Assembly: GCF_035653575.1 (NCBI RefSeq)
Contig: NZ_DASRBQ010000124.1
Span: 1-64,000, forward strand
Length of the DNA: 64,000 bases
Direction: 5' to 3'
From: Actinocrinis sp035653575
Lineage (GTDB): Bacteria; Actinomycetota; Actinomycetes; Streptomycetales; Catenulisporaceae
Shown here: positions 57,260 through 64,000 of the stretch, piece after piece
Numbering within the stretch: position 1 is the first letter of the stretch
Layout: each line of letters begins with the position of its first letter
Notes under the pieces: generated by a model
What the model saw: the letters and a program-made list of their open reading frames with translations, nothing else
What the model was told of the DNA's origin: nothing
Databases searched by the model: none
Position numbers and translations under genes: made by a program

Positions 57260-58006
57260 GTGACCGACTCGCAGGACACCCCCGCCGGCCTGGCGGAGGT
57301 GCGCTTCCGCTCCGATGTGACCGTCGAGCTCGTCAAGTCCTCCGCCGCGGACGCCGACGTGCTGTTCGCCGCCCGCGTCTCCACCGCGGGCGAGAAGTCC
57401 CTGGCCGAGGTCGGCTCGGACGCGGAGCGCTCGGCCGGCCTTATCAACTATCTGATGCGCGACCGGCACGGCTCGCCGTTCGAGCACAACTCCTTCACCT
57501 TCTTCGTCTCCGCGCCGATCTTCGTGTTCCGCGAGTTCATGCGGCACCGGACCTTCAGCTACAACGAGGAGAGCGGCAGGTACCGCAGGCTGGAGCCGGT
57601 GTTCTACGTGCCGGGCCCGGAACGCAAGCTGGTGCAGGAGGGCAAGCCGGGCCGGTACGTGTTCGTGGACGGCACCGCGGAGCAGCACAAGCTGGTGGAC
57701 GAGGCGACGCGTGCGGTGTGCACGTCCGCGTACCGGGCCTACCTGGAGATGCTGGAGGCCGGGATCGCCCGCGAGGTGGCGCGCGGCGTGCTGCCGGTGT
57801 CGGTCTACTCGTCGATGTACGCCACCTGCAACGCCAGGGCGTTGATGAACTTCCTGTCGCTGCGGACCAAGCGGGAGGACTCGACCTTCCCCTCCTTCCC
57901 GCAGCGGGAGATCGAGATGGTGGCGGAGCGGATGGAGGCGATCTTCGCCGAGGCGATGCCGCTGACTTACGCGGCCTTCAACCGCAACGGCCGGGTCGCG
58001 CCGTAG
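57260..58006 (+). CDS. thyX: Flavin-dependent thymidylate synthase ThyX
   Basis: FAD-dependent dTMP synthase, 248 residues, GTG start preceded by AGCAGGGAGCAAGG. The ThyX motif RHR-x7-S is present at R95-S105 in RHRTFSYNEESGR. A C-terminal RALMNFLSLRT-like segment binds dUMP. Folate-independent of ThyA; provides dTMP next to dapA and RNase J, as in Streptomyces. Confidence 0.97.
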   Translation: MTDSQDTPAGLAEVRFRSDVTVELVKSSAADADVLFAARVSTAGEKSLAEVGSDAERSAGLINYLMRDRHGSPFEHNSFTFFVSAPIFVFREFMRHRTFSYNEESGRYRRLEPVFYVPGPERKLVQEGKPGRYVFVDGTAEQHKLVDEATRAVCTSAYRAYLEMLEAGIAREVARGVLPVSVYSSMYATCNARALMNFLSLRTKREDSTFPSFPQREIEMVAERMEAIFAEAMPLTYAAFNRNGRVAP

Positions 58007-58133
58007 CCGTGCCGGGTCCTGACGCGGCGTGGGATTCGCCACTCCTAGATCGAATTCTGCATATAACACCCAATCGGATGAACGTGCCCCCGACGCCCGT
58101 GTCCCGGACCGGGCGCGCCTCGATAGTGATAGT

Positions 58134-58179
58134 GGATCCCGTCGCCTCCTGGACCCCCGAGCAGGCGGCGACGGGGTCC
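58134..58179. terminator. Hairpin between thyX and dapA
   Basis: 13-bp stem GGATCCCGTCGCC / GGCGACGGGGTCC (one G-U wobble) with a 20-base loop. Likely the thyX terminator. An E. coli-type DnaA-box sequence TTATCCACA lies at 58224-58232, between the hairpin and dapA. Confidence 0.6.
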
Positions 58180-58284
58180 TTCCACTGCGCGGGACGCTGT
58201 ACAGGGCCTTCGAACCGCGGCGGTTATCCACAGGCCGGGGACTCGGACCTGACGAGCCTGCTCGCGGCCCGGTAGCTTTGTCCC

Positions 58285-59187
58285 ATGGCTTCTCCCGTTT
58301 CCTCACCCCGTACGCCGTTCGGCCGGATCGCGACCGCGATGGTCACTCCGTTCACCGCCGACGGCGCGCTCGACCTCGACGGCGCGCAGGCCCTGGCCGC
58401 GCAGCTGGTCGACGCCGGCAACGACGCGCTGGTGCTCAACGGCACCACCGGCGAGTCGCCGACCACCACGGATGAGGAGAAGGCCGCGCTGGTCAAGGCG
58501 GTGCGCGACGCCCTCGGCGACCGCGCGCGGCTGATCGCCGGGGTCGGCACCAACGACACCCGGCACAGCGTCGAGCAGGCCAAGGCCGCACAGCAGGCCG
58601 GGGCGGACGGCCTGCTGGTCGTCACGCCGTATTACTCCCGCCCGCCGCAGGAGGGCGTGTACCGGCACTTCACCACCATCGCCGACGCCACCGGGCTCCC
58701 GCTGATGCTCTATGACATCCCGGTGCGTACCGGGACGCCCATCGACACCGAGACCCTGGTACGCCTGGCCGAGCACGAGCGGATCGTCGCGGTCAAGGAC
58801 GCCAAGGGGGACCTCGGCGCGTCCAGCTGGGTGATGGCCCGCACCGATCTGGCCTACTACAGCGGTGACGACATGCTGAACCTGCCGCTACTGTCGATCG
58901 GCGCGATCGGCGCGGTCTCCGTGGCCGGTCACCTGGTAAGCGCCGATATCCGAGCCCTGTTCGACGCCTACGCGGCCGGCGAGGTGGCGAAGGCGCGCGA
59001 CATCCACCGCTCGCTGCTGCCTGTGTACACCGGTCTATTCCGCACCCAGGGGGTAATCACCACCAAGGCGGCGCTGAACCGGCTCGGCCGCCCGGCGGGC
59101 CCGGTCCGGCTCCCGCTGGTGGACCTGACCGAACCGCAGTTGGAGGTGCTGCGCCGGGACCTCGCCGCCGCCGGCGTGCACCTCTAG
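58285..59187 (+). CDS. dapA: 4-hydroxy-tetrahydrodipicolinate synthase DapA
   Basis: Condenses pyruvate with aspartate semialdehyde in lysine/diaminopimelate synthesis, 300 residues. Schiff-base Lys is K171 in VKDAKGD, Y143 is in YDIPVRTG, and the pyruvate-binding NGTTGESPT lies at about 52-60. It shares aspartate semialdehyde with the siderophore aminotransferase pathway upstream in the window. Followed by a 9-bp terminator hairpin. Confidence 0.97.
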   Translation: MASPVSSPRTPFGRIATAMVTPFTADGALDLDGAQALAAQLVDAGNDALVLNGTTGESPTTTDEEKAALVKAVRDALGDRARLIAGVGTNDTRHSVEQAKAAQQAGADGLLVVTPYYSRPPQEGVYRHFTTIADATGLPLMLYDIPVRTGTPIDTETLVRLAEHERIVAVKDAKGDLGASSWVMARTDLAYYSGDDMLNLPLLSIGAIGAVSVAGHLVSADIRALFDAYAAGEVAKARDIHRSLLPVYTGLFRTQGVITTKAALNRLGRPAGPVRLPLVDLTEPQLEVLRRDLAAAGVHL

Positions 59188-59193
59188 CCGCCT

Positions 59194-59218
59194 GGCGCCC
59201 GCCGCGACCGCGGGCGCC
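59194..59218 (+). terminator. Terminator downstream of dapA
   Basis: Perfect stem GGCGCCCGC / GCGGGCGCC with a 7-base loop, seven bases after the stop. Confidence 0.75.
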
Positions 59219-59350
59219 GATACGAAGCCTGAGCACCACGCGTCCGGCACCCGGGCGCGACAACACAACTCCACAACGAACACCACGCGCGCCGGGCCGG
59301 CAGGGTCCCGCGCCATCGCACCACGCGAACGAAGGAACTGGAGCCGCCTG

Positions 59351-61036
59351 ATGAGCCACCCCCATCCCGAACTGGGGCTACCGCCGGAGCTGCCGGAAGG
59401 CGCGCTGCGCGTCACCCCGCTCGGCGGGCTCGGCGAGATCGGCCGGAACATGACCGTGTTCGAATACGCGGGCAAGCTTCTGATCGTGGACTGCGGTGTG
59501 CTGTTCCCCGAGCCGGAGCAGCCGGGTGTCGACCTGATCCTGCCGGACTTCACCTCGATCAGGGACCGCTACGAGGACGTGGTCGCGGTGATCCTGACCC
59601 ACGGGCACGAGGACCACATCGGCGCCGTGCCCTACCTGCTCAAAGAGCGGGCCGACATCCCGCTGGTCGGCTCGCAGCTGACCCTCGCGCTGATCGAGGC
59701 GAAGCTGGCCGAGCACCGCATCCGCCCGTACACCCTCGAGGTCAAGGAGGGGCAGAGCGAGCGGATCGGCCCGTTCGACTGCTCCTTCCTCGCGGTGAAC
59801 CACTCGATCCCGGACGCGCTGGCCGTGGTGGTGGAGACCGGGGCCGGGGTGGTGCTGCACACCGGTGACTTCAAGATGGACCAGCTGCCGCTCGACGGCC
59901 GGCTGACCGACCTGACCGGGATCGCGAAGCTTGGCGAGCGCGGCATCGACATGGTGCTGTGCGACTCGACCAACGCCGAGGTGCCCGGGTTCGTGCCGAG
60001 CGAGCGAGAGATCACCCCGGCGCTCGAGCGGGCCTTCGCGCAGGCCACCCGCCGGGTCATCGTGGCCTCCTTCGCCAGCCACGTGCACCGCATCCAGCAG
60101 GTGCTCGACATCGCGGTCAAGCACCGCCGCAAGGTCGCCTTCATCGGCCGCTCGATGGTGCGCAACATGGGCGTGGCCCGCGACCTGGGCTACTTGAAGG
60201 TTCCGGACGGCCTGGTCATCGACGCGCGGGCGCTGGACGACTACGCGCCCGAGCAGGTCGTGCTGATCTGCACCGGATCGCAGGGCGAGCCGATGGCGGC
60301 GCTCTCCCGGATGGCGAACCGGGACCACCAGATCCGCATCGTCGAGGACGACACGGTAATCCTGGCCTCCTCGCTGATCCCCGGCAACGAGACGGCGGTC
60401 TACCGGGTGATCAACGGCCTGACCCGCTGGGGCGCCAAGGTCGTGCACAAGGGCAACGCGAAGGTGCACGTCTCCGGGCACGCATCGGCCGGCGAGCTGC
60501 TGTACTTCTACAACCTGGCCAGGCCGCGCAACGTCATGCCGGTGCACGGCGAGTGGCGGCATCTGCGGGCGAACGGCGAGCTGGCGGTGCTCACCGGAGT
60601 CCCGGCCGACCGCGTGGTGATCGCCGAGGACGGCGTCACGGTGGACCTGGTGGACAAGGTCGCGCGGATCACCGGCAAGGTCCCGTGCGGGTACGTGTAC
60701 GTGGACGGACTGTCGGTCGGCGACGTCACCGAGGCGAGCCTGAAGGACCGGCGCATCCTCGGTGACGAGGGCTTCATCTCGGTGTTCGTGGTCGTCGACG
60801 CGGACACGGGCAAGGTCTCCGGCGGCCCCGAGGTCCAGTCCCGCGGCGCCGGCATCGACGACTCGGCGCTGGCCGCCGTCACCCCGCTGATCGAGGAGGC
60901 CCTGGCCCAGGCCGCGGCCGACGGCGTCGGCGACGCCTACCAGCTGCAGCAGCTGGTGCGGCGCACGGTCGGCAAGTGGGTCTCGGACACCTTCCGCCGC
61001 CGCCCGATGATCATCCCGGTGGTCGTCGAGGTCTGA
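59351..61036 (+). CDS. rnj: Ribonuclease J
   Basis: Metallo-beta-lactamase/beta-CASP ribonuclease for mRNA decay and rRNA maturation, 561 residues. The metal site H84-G-H86-E-D88-H89 is intact; beta-CASP motifs include DSTNAEVPGF, SFASHVHRIQQV and SGHASAGEL (His of motif C). A C-terminal domain (about 460-560) is typical. GGAG lies before the ATG. Separate transcription unit from dapA. Confidence 0.96.
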   Translation: MSHPHPELGLPPELPEGALRVTPLGGLGEIGRNMTVFEYAGKLLIVDCGVLFPEPEQPGVDLILPDFTSIRDRYEDVVAVILTHGHEDHIGAVPYLLKERADIPLVGSQLTLALIEAKLAEHRIRPYTLEVKEGQSERIGPFDCSFLAVNHSIPDALAVVVETGAGVVLHTGDFKMDQLPLDGRLTDLTGIAKLGERGIDMVLCDSTNAEVPGFVPSEREITPALERAFAQATRRVIVASFASHVHRIQQVLDIAVKHRRKVAFIGRSMVRNMGVARDLGYLKVPDGLVIDARALDDYAPEQVVLICTGSQGEPMAALSRMANRDHQIRIVEDDTVILASSLIPGNETAVYRVINGLTRWGAKVVHKGNAKVHVSGHASAGELLYFYNLARPRNVMPVHGEWRHLRANGELAVLTGVPADRVVIAEDGVTVDLVDKVARITGKVPCGYVYVDGLSVGDVTEASLKDRRILGDEGFISVFVVVDADTGKVSGGPEVQSRGAGIDDSALAAVTPLIEEALAQAAADGVGDAYQLQQLVRRTVGKWVSDTFRRRPMIIPVVVEV

Positions 61037-61083
61037 CGGCGGGTCTGGCGGCGAGGCCTGGCAGCGGCCTCTGACCGCGAGCT

Positions 61084-61131
61084 CTGACCGCCGCCGGGCC
61101 CGACAGCGCGGCCGGACCCGGCGGCGGTCAG
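61084..61131. terminator. Bidirectional terminator between RNase J and the ADP-ribosylglycohydrolase gene
   Basis: Perfect 15-bp stem CTGACCGCCGCCGGG / CCCGGCGGCGGTCAG with an 18-base loop; the right arm includes the stop codon of the minus-strand gene. Confidence 0.8.
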
Positions 61132-62129
61132 CCCTCCGCGGGGAAGCCGCCGCGCTGGTCCACGATCGCGTCGCAGAGCGCGACGAGGTCCGGCTCGCGC
61201 AGGCCCGGCCAGCCGTGCACCGTGTTGCGCCAAACCGGGTAGATGCTCGAGACGCCCCAGCGCCCGCCGAGCAGTGCCCCGCCGATCGCGGCGACGGTGT
61301 CGGTGTCGTCGCCGGCCCGGACCGCCGCGTAGAGCGCGCGGCCGAAGTGGCGGCCCGGGTTGTCCTCCGGAATCGGGATGCTGAGAATCGCAGACCAGGC
61401 GGCCTGCAGCGCGCGCACGACAAAGCCGTTGGGGGCGAAGGCCGCAGGGGGCTGCGTCGCGGCCTCGTCGAGCCAGGTCTTCCACCGCTGCGCGGCCGCC
61501 TCGTCCAGGAGGTCTAGACCGCTCTGTGGGCCGTCCAGCGTGCCGTCGAGGACGGCGACGCGGATCGCCTCGCACCACAGCACGCAGGCCTCGCCTGCGA
61601 CCGGGTCGTAGTGTGTCAGCCCGCTGACGGCACGGGCCGCCTCCGCGAGCGCGGCGCGGTCGTTGAGGTAGGCGAGCGCGAGCACTCCGGTGCGCATGAG
61701 CGAACCGTTGCCGGCCGACCGGCCCGTGCGCTCATGCGTCTGACGCGCGGCCTCGCGCATCGCCGCGAGCGGGTCGGCGGCGCCGCGGGCGGCGGACAGC
61801 ACCGCGCGCGTCTGCGCGCCGATGTCGGTAGCTCCGCTCGCCGCCCAATCGAGGAAGCCCTCGGCCACGGAACGCAGCGCCTCCTCCGTGCGCAGGTCCG
61901 CGCCGCTTGCCGCCACCCGGGCGATCACCACGTGCATCTGCGTGTCGTCGGAGTACTCCCCCGGCTCGTACGGCCCAAGTCCGCCGCCGATCATCTCCGG
62001 AAGCGTGTTGGGGCCGAGCGTGGGCCCGAACTCGTACGGCACACCGAGCGCGTCACCGCAGGCGGCGCCCACCAGCACCCCGCGGGCCCGGTCGCGCCGC
62101 ATCTGCGGGGAGATCAGGAAGTCCGTCAC
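61128..62129 (-). CDS. ADP-ribosylglycohydrolase (DraG/ARH family), probable immunity protein
   Basis: 333-residue enzyme that removes ADP-ribose from proteins or nucleic acids. Metal-binding motifs of the ARH fold are complete: GDALGVPYEF near residue 30, S60-D61-D62-T63 in YSDDTQM, GNGSLMR around 145, and G273-D274-D275-T276-D277-T278. The GTG at 62129 follows GAGGGG six bases upstream; an ATG at 62150 would overlap the previous gene. It is co-transcribed directly after an ADP-ribosyltransferase toxin-like gene with a 10-base gap, so it most likely reverses that modification as immunity. A housekeeping DraG role is the alternative. Confidence 0.85.
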   Translation of the reverse strand: MTDFLISPQMRRDRARGVLVGAACGDALGVPYEFGPTLGPNTLPEMIGGGLGPYEPGEYSDDTQMHVVIARVAASGADLRTEEALRSVAEGFLDWAASGATDIGAQTRAVLSAARGAADPLAAMREAARQTHERTGRSAGNGSLMRTGVLALAYLNDRAALAEAARAVSGLTHYDPVAGEACVLWCEAIRVAVLDGTLDGPQSGLDLLDEAAAQRWKTWLDEAATQPPAAFAPNGFVVRALQAAWSAILSIPIPEDNPGRHFGRALYAAVRAGDDTDTVAAIGGALLGGRWGVSSIYPVWRNTVHGWPGLREPDLVALCDAIVDQRGGFPAEG

Positions 62130-62139
62130 GCCGCGCCCC

Positions 62140-63192
62140 TCATCCCACATCCGACATCTTGATCACCCAGTTGCCCGGGCTGACCTCGATCTTACTTTCC
62201 ACCTGGAACCGCGAACCGGGCGGGAAGAGCACCTCGGACTCGTGCGGATAATGCGACAGGAAGCTGACATCGCGCCCGGTGGTGGACTGCACGACGTACT
62301 GCACGTTGCCGGGGAAGGGCTCGCCGGTGCTGAGGAAGTGCGGCTCGGTGACAACCTGCCCGGGTTCGTACTTGGACAGCACGTCGTTCAGGTTCCCGGA
62401 CGGGATCTGCATGCCGCGGTAGTACTCGCCGGTCGTCGGCGGCAGCTGGTTCAGCCCGGACGTCGTCGCCCGGATGTGTGCGTCGTACTGCGCGAGCGCC
62501 GCCGGATCGCCGCTGCGCAGGGCGGAGTTCATCTGGCTGTAGAACTCGTCGCCGGTGTACCCGCGCACGGCCACCAGGTCCTCGGTCGGGATGCCGGCCA
62601 GGGAGGGGTTGCGCGCCTTGAGGTCCTGCACGAACTGCTCGTCGTTGGCGTAGCCGTGGTACGCGGCGGCGAAGTTCTGGCGATCGTCGGCGCTGGAGCG
62701 GAAGGCCGGGTTTCCGGAGTAGTCACCCGAGCTTCCGGCTGAGGAGCCGACCGTCGGGGCGGCGGTGGGACCGCTGGTGGGTGCGGACGCGGGGACATCG
62801 TCTTCGGGCGCGCTCGAACCGCCGCGCGCGACGGTCGGCGTGGTGGGGTCGCCGTCCATACTCTGATGCACGTTGCGGTACGCGCTCGCGGCCGCGTCAT
62901 CGACCCCGCGGTAGTTCTCCGCGTGCGTGTGCAGGTTCCGCCCTGCGGTCCCGACGACACGACCGGCCTCGTCGAACACGGTGCCGACGGTCTCGACCCC
63001 GGCCCCGGTGCCCTCCTCCACCGCCTTGCCGACGCCCGACTCGCCGTCCGAGCGCGCGGCCGCCAGTACCTTCTGCCCGGTGGCCTTGAGCCGTTCGCCG
63101 AGCGGCTGGAGCACCTGCGCGAACTGTTCGAGGGCTGACGCGCCGCGGTGCAGCGACTCGGGGTCTACGTTGATCGGCTCCTCGCCCGACAT
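62140..63192 (-). CDS. ADP-ribosyltransferase toxin with WXG-like N-terminus (polymorphic, type VII-style)
   Basis: 350-residue protein in two parts. Residues 1-110 are helical and ESX/EspC-like (INVDPESLHRGASALEQF at the start, HTHAENYRGVDDAAASAY at the end). A Ser/Thr/Pro-rich linker (about 112-165) follows. Residues 170-350 match the R-S-E ADP-ribosyltransferase fold: R259 in EYYRGM, S288-T289 in HFLSTGEP, and the E318-S-E320 pair in HESEVLFPPGS. E-x-E and the upstream Arg point to arginine-type mono-ADP-ribosylation; the target is unknown. The ATG at 63192 shares a base with the stop of the upstream gene. No signal peptide, as expected for a type VII effector. Confidence 0.82.
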   Translation of the reverse strand: MSGEEPINVDPESLHRGASALEQFAQVLQPLGERLKATGQKVLAAARSDGESGVGKAVEEGTGAGVETVGTVFDEAGRVVGTAGRNLHTHAENYRGVDDAAASAYRNVHQSMDGDPTTPTVARGGSSAPEDDVPASAPTSGPTAAPTVGSSAGSSGDYSGNPAFRSSADDRQNFAAAYHGYANDEQFVQDLKARNPSLAGIPTEDLVAVRGYTGDEFYSQMNSALRSGDPAALAQYDAHIRATTSGLNQLPPTTGEYYRGMQIPSGNLNDVLSKYEPGQVVTEPHFLSTGEPFPGNVQYVVQSTTGRDVSFLSHYPHESEVLFPPGSRFQVESKIEVSPGNWVIKMSDVG

Positions 63193-63998
63193 CACGACCC
63201 CGCCAGAATCGAGCGCATCCTGGCCAGCTGCCCCTGCTGCTCGCCCGCCTGCGTCGCCTGCTCGCTCTCGCCGGGAAGGCCGGTGCCGTTCGCCAGCGAG
63301 ACCAGGGATCCGCCGGGATCGGAGAGCGCCGAGGCGGCCTGGGAGCCGAGCGTGGAGAGGCCCTGCGAGCCGCCGCGCGCGGCAGCCGCCTCGAGGGCGG
63401 AGAAGTCCAGGCCGTGGCCGATGCCGAGCGCGTCGCCGAGCAGTTGCCGCGCCAGCTCGCCGCCGGCCGACTTGAGCGCGCTGAAGATGGGGCCTTCGAC
63501 GGCCTGGGTCAGCTGCGCGAGTATCTGCTGAATCGCCTCGTCGAGCAGCCGCTTGACCAGGGTCTTGCAGATCGCGATCGCGCCGGCCGCCTCGGCCTCG
63601 CTCAGGCCCAGGGTCTCCACCGCGGCCGCCTGGTCGGCGATCAGCTGCGCGGCGAGGATGCCGAGCTGCACGATCGCCTCGGTTTTCAGGGCGATGATGA
63701 CGCCGTATACGACCTCGAGGACGTCGGCGAAGATCTTCAGGCCTTCGGCCAGGTCCTTGAGGTGGCCGTCCGAGAGCTTCTGCCACAGCGCCTCGAACAG
63801 CTTGAGCGACTGGGAGGAGCTGATGCTGAGCATCTGCTCGATCTCGGCCTTGGCGTCGCCGTGCCCCGATTCGAGCTCCTGAGCTATCTGCTTGAGCTCG
63901 TCGGCCGCCTCCTTGAGGTCGTCCTCGTTGATGTTGGGCCAGGACACCCCGATGATGTCGAGCACCCAGACCAGTTCCTGCGGCAGTACGACTCCCAC
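63192..63998 (-). CDS. CpnT-N/WXG100-like helical protein (toxin partner)
   Basis: 268-residue alpha-helical protein; the GTG start is three bases from the window edge, so the true start may be further out. The N-terminus LPQELVWVLDIIGVSWPNINE is characteristic of the WXG100-like N-terminal domain found in CpnT and in large actinobacterial polymorphic toxins. Residues 20-180 are heptad-rich helices; the end is Gly/Ser-rich and disordered. It carries no toxin domain. It probably serves as the secretion or dimerisation partner of the following ADP-ribosyltransferase, which it precedes with a TGATG overlap. Confidence 0.75.
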   Translation of the reverse strand: MGVVLPQELVWVLDIIGVSWPNINEDDLKEAADELKQIAQELESGHGDAKAEIEQMLSISSSQSLKLFEALWQKLSDGHLKDLAEGLKIFADVLEVVYGVIIALKTEAIVQLGILAAQLIADQAAAVETLGLSEAEAAGAIAICKTLVKRLLDEAIQQILAQLTQAVEGPIFSALKSAGGELARQLLGDALGIGHGLDFSALEAAAARGGSQGLSTLGSQAASALSDPGGSLVSLANGTGLPGESEQATQAGEQQGQLARMRSILAGS

Positions 63999-64000
63999 GT

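Noticed and set aside
59378..61423. A 681-codon minus-strand open frame opposite RNase J
   Set aside because: Antisense to a clear RNase J gene, with no recognisable domain or ribosome site.

Overview
The window is high-GC (about 70% or more) DNA packed with genes whose third codon positions are nearly all G or C. It is chromosomal sequence from a Streptomyces-like actinobacterium. The support is the gene content: an osaABC osmoadaptation locus, a complete cvnABCD conservon, ClgR, class II NrdJ with NrdR, an actinobacterial LexA box, an MprAB-PepD envelope stress system and a DmdR/IdeR-type iron box. A Catenulisporales or other Streptomyces relative is possible; nothing in the window fixes genus or species. 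I found no rRNA, convincing tRNA, CRISPR array, insertion sequence or prophage.

Layout. 1-12,600 is a mixed accessory region: the start of an ABC transporter ATPase with a large repeat-bearing insertion, a Nudix/NrtR-type regulator with its palindrome, a DUF4192 protein, the mprA-mprB-pepD cassette with matching direct-repeat operators, a terpene-cyclase-fold protein, a drug-efflux MFS pump with a divergent TetR regulator, a DUF488 protein and a SUKH-like protein. 12,600-20,600 is a DNA precursor and repair block: nrdJ, nrdR, lexA (with SOS box) and a DinG/XPD-type helicase, plus a 600-base repeat-filled gap. 20,700-29,400 is a six-gene operon in the order of rhizobactin 1021 rhbABCDEF, predicted to make a schizokinen-like citrate-hydroxamate siderophore under iron control. 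29,500-46,500 is a conserved block: hflX, clgR, cinA, pgsA, rimO, a RodZ-like gene, ftsK, then osaB, osaA and the divergent osaC. 46,600-55,600 holds an SDR/MmyB-type regulator pair, a sugar-porter permease and the conservon. 56,100-61,100 holds a substrate-binding lipoprotein, thyX, dapA and RNase J. 61,100-64,000 is a short operon that reads as a type VII-style polymorphic toxin module.

The most interesting part is that right-hand operon. A CpnT-N/WXG100-like helical protein is followed by a protein with a WXG-like N-terminus and a C-terminal ADP-ribosyltransferase domain (R259, S288-T289, E318-x-E320). An ADP-ribosylglycohydrolase comes immediately after it. The arrangement suggests an ADP-ribosylating effector whose immunity protein removes the modification, like the Tre1/Tri1 pair of type VI secretion but in a Gram-positive, ESX-like setting. 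Second is the ABC ATPase at the left edge, whose nucleotide-binding domain is split by about 230 residues containing near-identical 19-residue repeats.
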